DNA of 39,963 nt from the NCBI GenBank assembly GCA_002498845.1, contig DAJC01000057.1, forward strand, positions 1-39,963. Reading direction: 5' to 3'. Within the stretch, counting starts at the first letter, position 1. Each line of letters begins with the position of its first letter. The notes under the pieces are model-generated. The model saw nothing but the letters and a program-made list of their open reading frames with translations, had not been told where the DNA came from and made no database searches. Positions 23,671 through 30,714 of this stretch are shown one piece after another. The position numbers and the translations under genes were made by a program. The stretch is from Thermoplasmatales archaeon UBA509 (GTDB lineage Archaea > Thermoplasmatota > Thermoplasmata > Thermoplasmatales > Thermoplasmataceae).

Positions 23671-24717
23671 ATGTCAATGGAAGAACAGGATATACTGAGA
23701 TCTGCAGTGATTGAGTTTGCAGAGAAGAATATTGCCAATTCAGCAGTTGCCATTGAGAGGACAGGAATAACGGACGACCTTGCAATCTCTCTTGCGGCAC
23801 AGGGATTTCTTGGGGCAGCCCTTCCTGCTGAAGTTGGAGGAGCAGGCATAGACAGACAGGGATATGCCGTGATATTGAAGGAACTGGCATCTTATTCCCC
23901 ATCAGTATCCGCACTGGTACTCATAACAGGGTCCATTGCAGGCAGGTTACTGGAAGGAAAGGCAGGCAGTCTGCTTGGAAAGATCGCCACGGGTGAGGAA
24001 GCGTTCGCTGTTTCCCTGTGGCCAGCCACAGACGGAGGCGGAAACGCAGGGGAACTGAAAATATCCGGGAATAAGATAAGTGGGACAAGGAGATACGTCA
24101 TTGGAAGATCAGGCGGCTGCCTTGTGGCTGTCACCGATGATGGAAAACTTGTGCTTGTGAAGAGCGGATTCAGTTTATGGGACGAGGATCATCACCTGTC
24201 ATTCAGGGGGCTGAAGTATTCAGTGGCAAAGATCGATTCCGGTGATTATGAAGTTATTTCCAGCAATGGAGTCGAAAGAATGGAAAAAATTCTCTCAGGA
24301 ATGGACCTGGAAATCTCTGCAATAGCTCTCGGCATTGCCAGGGGGGCACTGGCAAAGACCGTGGATTACACCAAGGTCAGGAAGACCTTTGAGAAGCCGC
24401 TGAAGGACTACAGCACAGTTGCCAACAACATATCGCGGCTCATGTCAGAGCTCAGGATGGCAGAGGTAGCCCTGCAGGCCTCGGGAGAAATGAATGAGGC
24501 CGAGATGCTCATGCTCAAGGTTCACGCCACAGATCTTGCAAAAAGGGCCACGAAATATTCCCTGCAGTACCATGGGGGATATGGCTACATCGAGGATTTC
24601 GGAGTTGAGAAATTCTACCGCGATGCAGTGGGCCTCACAATTCTCCTGGAGAACCAGGTTGCGGACGGCATGAGGCTGTCAAAGGAAGTATTCGGGGAAA
24701 AATCAGGATATCTTTGA
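23671..24717 (+). CDS. Acyl-CoA dehydrogenase-like partner subunit lacking catalytic residues
   Basis: A 348-residue protein of the acyl-CoA dehydrogenase fold, one base after the preceding dehydrogenase gene, with GGAGGT 7 nt before its ATG. The beta-domain is shortened and TEPGGGSD is replaced by WPATDGGGNAG (117-127). The catalytic IxEGT is replaced by ILLENQVAD (324-332), with Glu out of register. It does keep the inter-subunit FAD contacts: VRKTFEKPL (R237, F240) and QYHGGYGY (299-306). E214 lies near, but by hand alignment three residues away from, the alternative Glu position used by isovaleryl-CoA dehydrogenase. This fits a non-catalytic partner that completes the FAD site of the first subunit. 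The 3' end overlaps the convergent membrane-protein gene by 15 bp. Confidence 0.85.
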   Translation: MSMEEQDILRSAVIEFAEKNIANSAVAIERTGITDDLAISLAAQGFLGAALPAEVGGAGIDRQGYAVILKELASYSPSVSALVLITGSIAGRLLEGKAGSLLGKIATGEEAFAVSLWPATDGGGNAGELKISGNKISGTRRYVIGRSGGCLVAVTDDGKLVLVKSGFSLWDEDHHLSFRGLKYSVAKIDSGDYEVISSNGVERMEKILSGMDLEISAIALGIARGALAKTVDYTKVRKTFEKPLKDYSTVANNISRLMSELRMAEVALQASGEMNEAEMLMLKVHATDLAKRATKYSLQYHGGYGYIEDFGVEKFYRDAVGLTILLENQVADGMRLSKEVFGEKSGYL

Positions 24718-25218
24718 AGCCTCTTCCCCCGCTTCCTGTGTACTGATCTGCGGCTCAGGAGCCTGTATTTGAGCGGGCGCTGCGGTGGGGACATCCTGTG
24801 ATTCCACTATGTAGTACCCATTGTTCAGTATGGCTCCGCCAATTATCCCGCCAACTACCGGGATTGCAATGTAATCAACTGCAATTATCTTCACCAGGGG
24901 TACTGTTCCATTTGAAAGCAGGGAATATAGGTACGGGAATGCATGTGCATTCAGGTAGGCATTTCCAAGGAACGAACTGATGGCGGCCAAATCTGAGAAT
25001 GGCATGAAGAGTGCCATGAGAATTATGCCTATGGACACAACCACACCAGAAATGAGGGCAGACATGAATCCTCTGGCTGACCCCCGGGATGCCAGGCCGG
25101 CGGCAAAACCAGCTATAATCCAGCCGTACAGAGGGATCCAGCCAACCAGTATGAGAAGCAGGACTCCGGATATGATTCCTGTTGCTATGCTCCCATACAT
25201 CAATCTTTCATTAGACAT
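24703..25218 (-). CDS. Small four-helix membrane protein, DUF5518-like
   Basis: 171 residues with about four hydrophobic segments (YGSIATGIISGVLLLILVGW; WIIAGFAAGLAS; LISGVVVSIGIILMALFM; IAIPVVGGIIGGAIL), Gly-rich helices and a hydrophilic Pro/Gln/Ala-rich tail. The layout resembles small archaeal integral membrane proteins such as the DUF5518 group, but the family match is by eye. GATATATAG (25242-25250) is centred 28 nt before the ATG, so the mRNA is probably leaderless. Function unknown. Its end overlaps the second acyl-CoA dehydrogenase gene by 15 bp tail to tail. Confidence 0.75.
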   Translation of the reverse strand: MSNERLMYGSIATGIISGVLLLILVGWIPLYGWIIAGFAAGLASRGSARGFMSALISGVVVSIGIILMALFMPFSDLAAISSFLGNAYLNAHAFPYLYSLLSNGTVPLVKIIAVDYIAIPVVGGIIGGAILNNGYYIVESQDVPTAAPAQIQAPEPQISTQEAGEEASKIS

Positions 25219-25341
25219 TTACAGCGTGTTATCCTATGGTTGATATATAGTTATGATCACGGAAAACATGAATCCAATTGAGATGAGAGAGTAAAGCCGC
25301 AAATTCAAGGGTCTGCGGCTGTTCCTGCATTTCGCATGATC

Positions 25342-25494
25342 TTACTTCTTCTCACGGGAATCCTGCTGCGATCTGAAATTTTTCGTCTTTTCCGTTATAC
25401 GGCCTTCCCTGCTGTAATGTTCTGTCACCTGTACCCACGTTAGAAAACAGCCGTCCACAAGCATCTCATTATCTTTCTCTGCCACTTCACTCAC
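25342..25494 (-). CDS. Small 50-residue ORF downstream of dienelactone hydrolase
   Basis: Starts at a GTG that overlaps the dienelactone hydrolase stop by 8 bp and encodes 50 residues, including LVDGCFLTWVQVTEHYSREG and a charged C-terminus ending QQDSREKK. The composition (Glu, Lys, Trp, Gly, Tyr) looks coding rather than random. An ATG at the eleventh codon is an alternative start. It has no good ribosome site. It could be translated by coupling to the upstream gene. No family is recognised. Confidence 0.45.
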   Translation of the reverse strand: MSEVAEKDNEMLVDGCFLTWVQVTEHYSREGRITEKTKNFRSQQDSREKK

Positions 25495-26299
25495 CCAGGT
25501 GACTGCCAAAGAATGCCAGCATCCTTTTCCACGCGTCGTCGGCAGCAGGTTTGTTGTAGCTCATTCCGGTGTGGTTGAAGAATGCGTGATATGTGCCCGG
25601 ATAAATCTTCATCTCGAAGTCAAGCTTGTGCTTCACCACATTCTCAACCAGCGCTGGAAGTCCGTTGTTGATTGAACTGTCCTCTCCCGCATATATTCCC
25701 AGAACTGATCCTTTGATCCTGGAGAGATCGTCAATGTTTCTGGGATTTGCGCCATAGAATATAATGGAAGCGTCAAATTTCATCTGCGTGGAAAGCTGAA
25801 ATGCAAGACCTCCCCCAAGGCAGAAGCCCACGACACCTGTCTTTGCTGGCCCGTAGTTCTTCAGGAAATAGTTCTGTGCATCCTCAAGGTCAGATATCAT
25901 CCTCTTCTCTGTTTTATCCCTCTCAAACATCACCTTTGTGACTATTTTTCTGGTATGCTCAGGGAGCTTTTCAAGTATCTCCGAGACTGCCTTCTGATCG
26001 CCTCTCTTTTCAGGGGGAAGAGCCCAGAAGGGCCTCATGGCATCCATTATGTTCTCCTCTGTGAACAGTGCTTTCTCGTCATCCCTTGAATACAGGTGGG
26101 GAGCCATGGCCATGTATCCAATCTCACTGAGCTTACGGCAAACTGTCCTTATGAAGTCAGTTACTCCCCATATTTCCTGGATAACCAGGATACCGCCTCT
26201 GGCATTACCCTCGGCTGGCACGCTGAGAAATGTGTCAATGCTGCTGCCATCCCTGGCCTTGATACCAAGTTGTTCTTCCCTGATTTTGCTGCCTGTCAT
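25487..26299 (-). CDS. Dienelactone hydrolase family protein
   Basis: About 270 residues, alpha/beta-hydrolase fold. The nucleophile elbow GFCLGGG has the cysteine typical of dienelactone hydrolase (carboxymethylenebutenolidase). The acid is in YAGEDSSINNG and the histidine in YPGTYHAFFN, giving a Cys-Asp-His triad. A helical insert (about 90-145) is longer than in the smallest members. The natural ester or lactone substrate is unknown, and no aromatic-degradation genes are nearby. The frame opens at a GTG at 26308, but the ATG at 26299 is preferred because a TATA-like AT-rich box (26321-26332) is centred 27 nt before it. Confidence 0.88.
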   Translation of the reverse strand: MTGSKIREEQLGIKARDGSSIDTFLSVPAEGNARGGILVIQEIWGVTDFIRTVCRKLSEIGYMAMAPHLYSRDDEKALFTEENIMDAMRPFWALPPEKRGDQKAVSEILEKLPEHTRKIVTKVMFERDKTEKRMISDLEDAQNYFLKNYGPAKTGVVGFCLGGGLAFQLSTQMKFDASIIFYGANPRNIDDLSRIKGSVLGIYAGEDSSINNGLPALVENVVKHKLDFEMKIYPGTYHAFFNHTGMSYNKPAADDAWKRMLAFFGSHLGE

Positions 26300-26443
26300 G
26301 AATATCACATGATATTCCTTACTTAATAATTATGACTTCTGGGTATACAGTCAATATTTTTGCGGCTAAACATTAATTCCCTGTTCAGGCATGGAAAATT
26401 CTTATTCAAGATAAGTATAGATTATGAACATTGGTGATGGTTC

Positions 26444-26587
26444 ATGAAGGAACTGACCAGAAAGGAAGTCAAGCAGATTCGGAAACTGATGAAGCATGGC
26501 AAGGATGTTCCGGAGATATGCAGCACTTTCAACATACCCCCGGAAGAATGGAGGGAGGTAGCCCTGAAGTACGAGTTATTTGACTGA
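26444..26587 (+). CDS. 47-residue HTH-like small protein
   Basis: MKELTRKEVKQIRKLMKHGK.. then DVPEICSTFNIPPEEWREVA and a short tail. It reads as a helix, then a compact helix-turn-helix of the homeodomain/resolvase type (KHGKDVPEICSTFNIPPEEW), and has no other domain. GGTGAT lies 5 nt before the ATG, a clear ribosome site. It is followed by about 200 bp without a gene before the glycosyltransferase. It may be a small DNA-binding protein; the DNA-binding role is inference from the fold-like pattern only. Confidence 0.6.
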   Translation: MKELTRKEVKQIRKLMKHGKDVPEICSTFNIPPEEWREVALKYELFD

Positions 26588-26783
26588 ACAGAGAAAGATC
26601 TGCGGGATAAAAGTACCACCGTGAAAACTACAAAGGGCATTACAGCGTATGCTGCATATGCTCACGTCATGAGGTCATATGAACTGCTGCACACATGCAG
26701 GCACGGAAAGGCAACTGCGCTCTCTGGAATTTTTCTGGAAAACAATTTAACCAACCTGTTAATTCATAAGGGGTTTCAGCCTG

Positions 26784-27950
26784 ATGAGGATAGGTTTCTT
26801 TACTGCAACATATTATCCAACTCCAGACGGTGTATCCCATTATCTGAGGGATGTAAAGGCGGAGCTTCAGAAGAGAGGACACGAAGTCCATGTGTTCTCA
26901 TTCAACGGAGACAGGAAGGAGAAGAATGTGCATGTTCTTCGCTCGGTTCCATTCCCGGCATATTCACAGTACAGCATGCCAGTTAATCCTCTGCCATTGG
27001 GCCTTTACAGGAAGGCAATCAGGTTGAATCTCGACATAGTACACATACATGATCCATTCATGGGGAGTCTTGGATACAGGGTATCCAGATACACAGGTGC
27101 ACCAGTAGTTGCAACATACCACACGGACTTTGTCAAGATGCAGGAATCAGTGAACCTGCCATTCAGGGACAGGCTCTTCCAAACTACCTGGAAATACAGC
27201 CTCTTCCTCTACCGCCGGTGCGACGAGGTCTTTGCGCCAAGCAGGAAGAGCATGGAGCAGCTGAGAAATGACGGAGTCCTCCACACCAGGGAGCTTCCCC
27301 TGTTCGTTGACACCAACAAGTTTGCGCCGGAAACCCGTGATTCTGAGACATTCTGGGTCCAGTATATGGGCAGAATCACCAGGGACAAGGGTGTTTTCAG
27401 GATTCTTGACGTTGCGGCCGCCATTGACAGGAAGTCAGGCATCAGGTTTCTCATTTCAGGTACGGGGCCTGAGGAAAAAAACCTGGAGAAGGCCATAGCA
27501 GAAAGGGGGCTTCAGGGCCTGGTCACCATGACAGGCTATGTGGATGAGCCCAGGAAAATAGAACTTCTTCACAACGCCAGTCTGTTCATGTACCCATCTG
27601 AGACCGATACCTTCGGGATCTCAGTTGTGGAGGCAATGTCATCTGGAGTTCCCAGCATAGTCCCCCGGGGCTTTCCCCTTGCACATTATGATGACATGGA
27701 GGTTTCAGGACTTATTGAGATGGACTTCTCAAGGCCCGATGAGATTGCGCGAGCCGTTGAGAGGTATTCGGCAGACAGGCGGAACCTCAGGGCTGTAGGT
27801 GAAGCTGCCAGAAAGTTTGTCCTTGATAATTTCAGCATGGAGAAGCACTGCGATATACTCCTGTCAACCTATGCAGATCTTCTTTCAGGAAGGTCAATGA
27901 AATCTGCATCAGGAAGCAGGAAAACAACGGGAAGACTGCCGGCAAGGTGA
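26784..27950 (+). CDS. GT4-family glycosyltransferase
   Basis: A 388-residue GT-B glycosyltransferase. The N-terminal half begins RIGFFTATYYPTPDGVSHYL (acceptor side, glycine-containing loop) and has DIVHIHDPF. The C-terminal donor half has YMGRITRDKG, SGTGPEEKNLEKAI and the EX7E motif in PSETDTFGISVVEAMSSG. It resembles archaeal and bacterial diacylglycerol- or lipid-glycosyltransferases, so a glycolipid or S-layer glycan acceptor is likely but unproven. Its stop codon is directly followed by the GTG of the membrane regulator, so the two genes form an operon. It is distinct from the glucan-cluster glycosyltransferase at 30711-31829. Confidence 0.88.
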   Translation: MRIGFFTATYYPTPDGVSHYLRDVKAELQKRGHEVHVFSFNGDRKEKNVHVLRSVPFPAYSQYSMPVNPLPLGLYRKAIRLNLDIVHIHDPFMGSLGYRVSRYTGAPVVATYHTDFVKMQESVNLPFRDRLFQTTWKYSLFLYRRCDEVFAPSRKSMEQLRNDGVLHTRELPLFVDTNKFAPETRDSETFWVQYMGRITRDKGVFRILDVAAAIDRKSGIRFLISGTGPEEKNLEKAIAERGLQGLVTMTGYVDEPRKIELLHNASLFMYPSETDTFGISVVEAMSSGVPSIVPRGFPLAHYDDMEVSGLIEMDFSRPDEIARAVERYSADRRNLRAVGEAARKFVLDNFSMEKHCDILLSTYADLLSGRSMKSASGSRKTTGRLPAR

Positions 27951-28412
27951 GTGGGGTTGTCCGGAGAAAGCCGATTTATCCTTGTAGTTGCCGTTTCAGC
28001 CATATATTCAGTGGTGTCAGCAACAGTTGCAACTTCGGTTTTCCTGACAACCGTGGCACTGGGCTACAGGATATCGCTGTTTGGTATTGTTGCCTATGCA
28101 GTTGTCATTGGCTCTGACGTTGTGATAATGTACTTTTCTTCCAGAAGGCTTCTGTACATGTTCAGCAGTTTTGCTGCAAACAGGCCAGCTGTCCAGGTTC
28201 AGGAGCCAGGTCAGGAACAGGGCGAATCACATGAAGCCCTGCAACTGGGGGAACGGGAGCAGATTCTGGTTGATGCCATCAGAAGAAATGGGGGCAGCGC
28301 ACTTCAGAACTCGCTGGTGGAAGTAACCGGAATGTCATCACCCACAGTTTCAAGGATAATATCTTCACTGGAAAACAAGGGCATTGTGTTGAAAAAAAGA
28401 GGCATGGAATGA
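27951..28412 (+). pseudogene. Membrane-anchored winged-helix regulator, frameshifted at an A7 tract
   Basis: The frame as written encodes 153 residues: two hydrophobic helices (about 9-34 and 42-62), a Gln/Glu-rich linker (about 78-100), then a MarR-like winged helix (EREQILVDAIRRNGGSALQN then MSSPTVSRIISSLENKGIVL). It stops abruptly at KKRGME, inside the wing. Reading one extra A in the run of seven As at 28392-28398 gives KKKRHGMTNIISL and a stop at 28448-28450. That restores the usual C-terminus of this archaeal family (about 166 residues). It is either a sequencing or indel error, a genuine truncation, or slippage/phase variation. The start may be GTG (27951) or TTG (27957); GGTGA lies just upstream. 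It is listed as a pseudogene because of the shift, but most of the regulator is intact. Confidence 0.7.
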
Positions 28413-28481
28413 CAAACATCATATCACTAACCGGGAGCAGAAGGCAGTAATAGGGCAACATATTGCAACTTTGTGCAGCAT

Positions 28482-28511
28482 TGAAATCCATTTCACTGAA
28501 ATGCATTTCAC
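28482..28511. promoter_or_regulatory. Tandem 15-bp repeat of a palindromic operator
   Basis: Two directly adjacent 15-bp copies differ at one base: TGAAATCCATTTCAC (28482-28496) and TGAAATGCATTTCAC (28497-28511). The second contains the perfect 14-bp palindrome TGAAATGCATTTCA; the first has a single mismatch at its centre. They end 4 bp before the TATA-like TTCCTTAAGAG of the SHOCT gene and lie 32 bp past the restored stop of the upstream membrane winged-helix gene. Position and symmetry suit a dimeric repressor or activator binding twice. Confidence 0.65.
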
Positions 28512-28547
28512 ACGTTCCTTAAGAGCCTTTTCAGCATAATCAGTATT

Positions 28548-28913
28548 ATGAGATCATTTGGAGAAAAAATAATCTGGATAATAGTTGCTCTCATAGGGGC
28601 CATTGCAGTGACAAGCATTGTGTCATTTGCAATATACGGCAGGTACGGCTACACGTACGGGTACGGACCATACGGCATGATGGGGGGATTTCCATTCTAT
28701 GGAATGTATATCATAATGCCCATAATGGCCGTGATTTCAATCCTGGTTGTCATACTGTTCTTCCGTTACATTTTTGGCGCCATGGGTGGCCACATGGGTT
28801 ATTCATGGAATGAAAGGAGCAGGGCTGAGGACATACTGAAGGAGAGATATGCAAGAGGAGAGATAAGCCAGGAGGAATTTAACAGGATGATGGAGAATCT
28901 CCGTTCCCACTGA
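28548..28913 (+). CDS. SHOCT-domain small membrane protein
   Basis: 121 residues. There are two hydrophobic helices (about 9-27 and 44-68) with a Tyr/Gly-rich loop between (RYGYTYGYGPYGMMGG). The C-terminal SHOCT motif is AEDILKERYARGEISQEEFN followed by RMMENLRSH (about 92-120). SHOCT domains are short interaction or oligomerisation modules common on membrane proteins. Function is unknown. TTCCTTAAGAG is centred about 26 nt before the ATG, so the mRNA is probably leaderless. The tandem operator immediately upstream suggests tight control. Confidence 0.82.
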   Translation: MRSFGEKIIWIIVALIGAIAVTSIVSFAIYGRYGYTYGYGPYGMMGGFPFYGMYIIMPIMAVISILVVILFFRYIFGAMGGHMGYSWNERSRAEDILKERYARGEISQEEFNRMMENLRSH

Positions 28914-29250
28914 AAACACCTGATATTAAAGCCTGGAAAAGGATTATTCAGGAATCTTTTAGCATGTTTCTAACTATAATCCCTTTATTTTTCATTTTAC
29001 TTTTATGTAATTTCAGCATGGGATTCCATGAATCCTGGAAGCCTTGATTCAAGCACATCCATCAGGCAACATCTGCATATCAATCATTCACCAAGGACAG
29101 TTTTTGCCCCAAAGCGCTCACTGAGCCATTTGCAGTACGTGAAGTACATTTATCCTGCATCTGAAAGTATTGGAATCACAACGCAGAAAAGAAAATTCAG
29201 ACTTTCATGAATTTGCCAAATTATTTATCCCATAATGGAGTACGTATATT
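28914..29250. other. Gap between SHOCT and DUF5752-like genes
   Basis: 337 bp. The left third holds a pyrimidine-rich stretch with T-tracts (about 28980-29004), a likely terminator for the SHOCT gene. The right end holds the TATA box of the next gene. A 60-codon frame in the middle (29028-29210) shows no recognisable domain and lacks both a ribosome site and a well-placed TATA box, so it is not called. Confidence 0.5.
29221..29228 (+). promoter_or_regulatory. TATA box of the DUF5752-like gene
   Basis: TTATTTAT is centred about 27 nt before the ATG at 29251, with no ribosome site, fitting a leaderless archaeal mRNA. Confidence 0.55.
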
Positions 29251-29586
29251 ATGGAAAAATTCTATTTTAAGAGTTATGATCGCACCATTGGAAGTGCTGC
29301 CAATCTGGAAGAGCTAAAAAGCGAGATGAAGCGCCTCTCCAGCGTAGATCCGGCAAGCCTGGAATACCATCTCCGCCAGGGGCACATAACAATGTGGCTC
29401 AATTACATCGGGGAAACTGAGGCTGCCCGGTCTCTGGATGGAGTTACAAACGCCAGAATGGCATTGCGAAAACTGGGCATTCAGGAAGGGCCCGGAATGC
29501 GCAGGCATAACATGCATGAAAACATGGGAAGCCACCATGGTGGGAGAGGAAGACCAAAGAAAATGGAAAGTGGCGTGCAGAAGTGA
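29251..29586 (+). CDS. DUF5752-like protein next to GH57 amylase
   Basis: 111 residues: FYFKSYDRTIGSAANLEELK, then DPASLEYHLRQGHITMWLNY and an alpha-helical segment with ARMALRKLG. The pattern of an N-terminal strand, a central HxxQGHxxxWL and a following helix resembles DUF5752, a small domain often found beside GH57 amylases and glycosyltransferases. Here it is 6 bp from the convergent end of the GH57 gene, in keeping with that association. The C-terminal tail is His/Met/Gly/Lys-rich. It may bind or scaffold the polysaccharide enzymes; that is inference. The family match is by eye. Confidence 0.6.
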   Translation: MEKFYFKSYDRTIGSAANLEELKSEMKRLSSVDPASLEYHLRQGHITMWLNYIGETEAARSLDGVTNARMALRKLGIQEGPGMRRHNMHENMGSHHGGRGRPKKMESGVQK

Positions 29587-29592
29587 GCGGCG

Positions 29593-30714
29593 TTATACCC
29601 GGCCATTCTTCAGGTCATCAAGTATTGCCATGTAATAGATGAAGGCCAGGTACGGGGACAGATAAGGGTTGAAATATGAGTGTACATCCTGATCGGCGAA
29701 GTTCCTTACTGACATGTAATAAATATGATCTGAGGTCTGAAGAAGCCTCCACGTTTTCACGTCTGTATCATACATGTTTTTCATGGCATTGAATGCATCA
29801 TTCTGCATTGCATTTCCAAGCCAGGCATTGAGATTTCTATCTGTATCAGCCCACGATATTGGATTCTCCACGCTTACAGTTCCGTGATCACTGTTCTCCG
29901 AGGCGGCTTTTTCCACTGTGGTTATTTCCACGCCCCTGCTGGAAAGCTCATGGGGCAGGCTTTTCAAGAACTGGAATATGCCTGTTTCCTTCCACTGGTG
30001 CTCCCCAAATGTCTCATAATCCATGAAAACATTGGTAACATCCCCAGGGGAAGCTGCAACCCACCCGGCATACTTGTCTGCAAACAGCGGGAAATCATTC
30101 CAGTTGGGGTTTGAGAATCTGAAGGCGATGTCATCGCTCATCCTGTAGTTCCTGAGAAGCAGTTTCAGCCCGGACACTGATCTGTAGGCAAAGTTTGGCG
30201 TATGTGCGGCTATTATCTCATCCGTCCCCTCGGTTACCATGTTCCTGAAACCCATGTTTCTAACTTCATGGGATATGCCATCGGAATAGATCAGCTCTGT
30301 GTTCCTGAACGACACGGGGTTTACCCCAAACAGCCTCTGAACAAGGCGGCGATGTTCCTCAACCTGTTCCCTGAATTCCCGGGGATTCCATATGGAGGCA
30401 AGGCTGTGATAATACGTCTCGGACATTATTTCTCCCAGTCCGGACCTGAAGTACTCACGAAAGACATCAATCACTTCTGGGGCATATTCAGCAGCCTGTT
30501 CCAGGAAGACTCCTGACAGGGAAAAGGAAGCCGGGATTCCCTCCTGAAGCAGGATGCGTGTGGCAGGAAGATAGCACTTCTGTGCAACCCTCTGCATGAT
30601 TTCCATGTTCCTCTCATCCCAGAAATAATCGTGCTTTACGCCTATTTCAGACCTGCGGTATGGTCTTATCCTCCTGGGCTGATGCACCTGGAAATAGAAC
30701 ACAAGGTTTTTCAT
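29593..30714 (-). CDS. GH57 alpha-amylase
   Basis: A 373-residue glycoside hydrolase of family 57, a retaining alpha-glucan hydrolase. Conserved regions visible in order are HQP (11-13), GEIMSETYYHS (94-104), the catalytic nucleophile in FRNTELIY (E140), and the acid/base in FMDYETFGEHQW (D232). It lacks a signal peptide, so it works in the cytosol. It is the last gene of the operon debranching enzyme to glycosyltransferase to amylase, overlapping the glycosyltransferase by 4 bp. That order suggests intracellular glycogen or maltodextrin turnover. Confidence 0.92.
   Translation of the reverse strand: MKNLVFYFQVHQPRRIRPYRRSEIGVKHDYFWDERNMEIMQRVAQKCYLPATRILLQEGIPASFSLSGVFLEQAAEYAPEVIDVFREYFRSGLGEIMSETYYHSLASIWNPREFREQVEEHRRLVQRLFGVNPVSFRNTELIYSDGISHEVRNMGFRNMVTEGTDEIIAAHTPNFAYRSVSGLKLLLRNYRMSDDIAFRFSNPNWNDFPLFADKYAGWVAASPGDVTNVFMDYETFGEHQWKETGIFQFLKSLPHELSSRGVEITTVEKAASENSDHGTVSVENPISWADTDRNLNAWLGNAMQNDAFNAMKNMYDTDVKTWRLLQTSDHIYYMSVRNFADQDVHSYFNPYLSPYLAFIYYMAILDDLKNGRV

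Noticed and set aside
26621..26986. 121-codon frame over the start of the GT4 glycosyltransferase
   Set aside because: Most of it is the glycosyltransferase sequence in another frame; the glycosyltransferase frame has clear family motifs.
29028..29210. 60-codon frame between the SHOCT and DUF5752-like genes
   Set aside because: Composition and lack of signals suggest chance; no motif seen.
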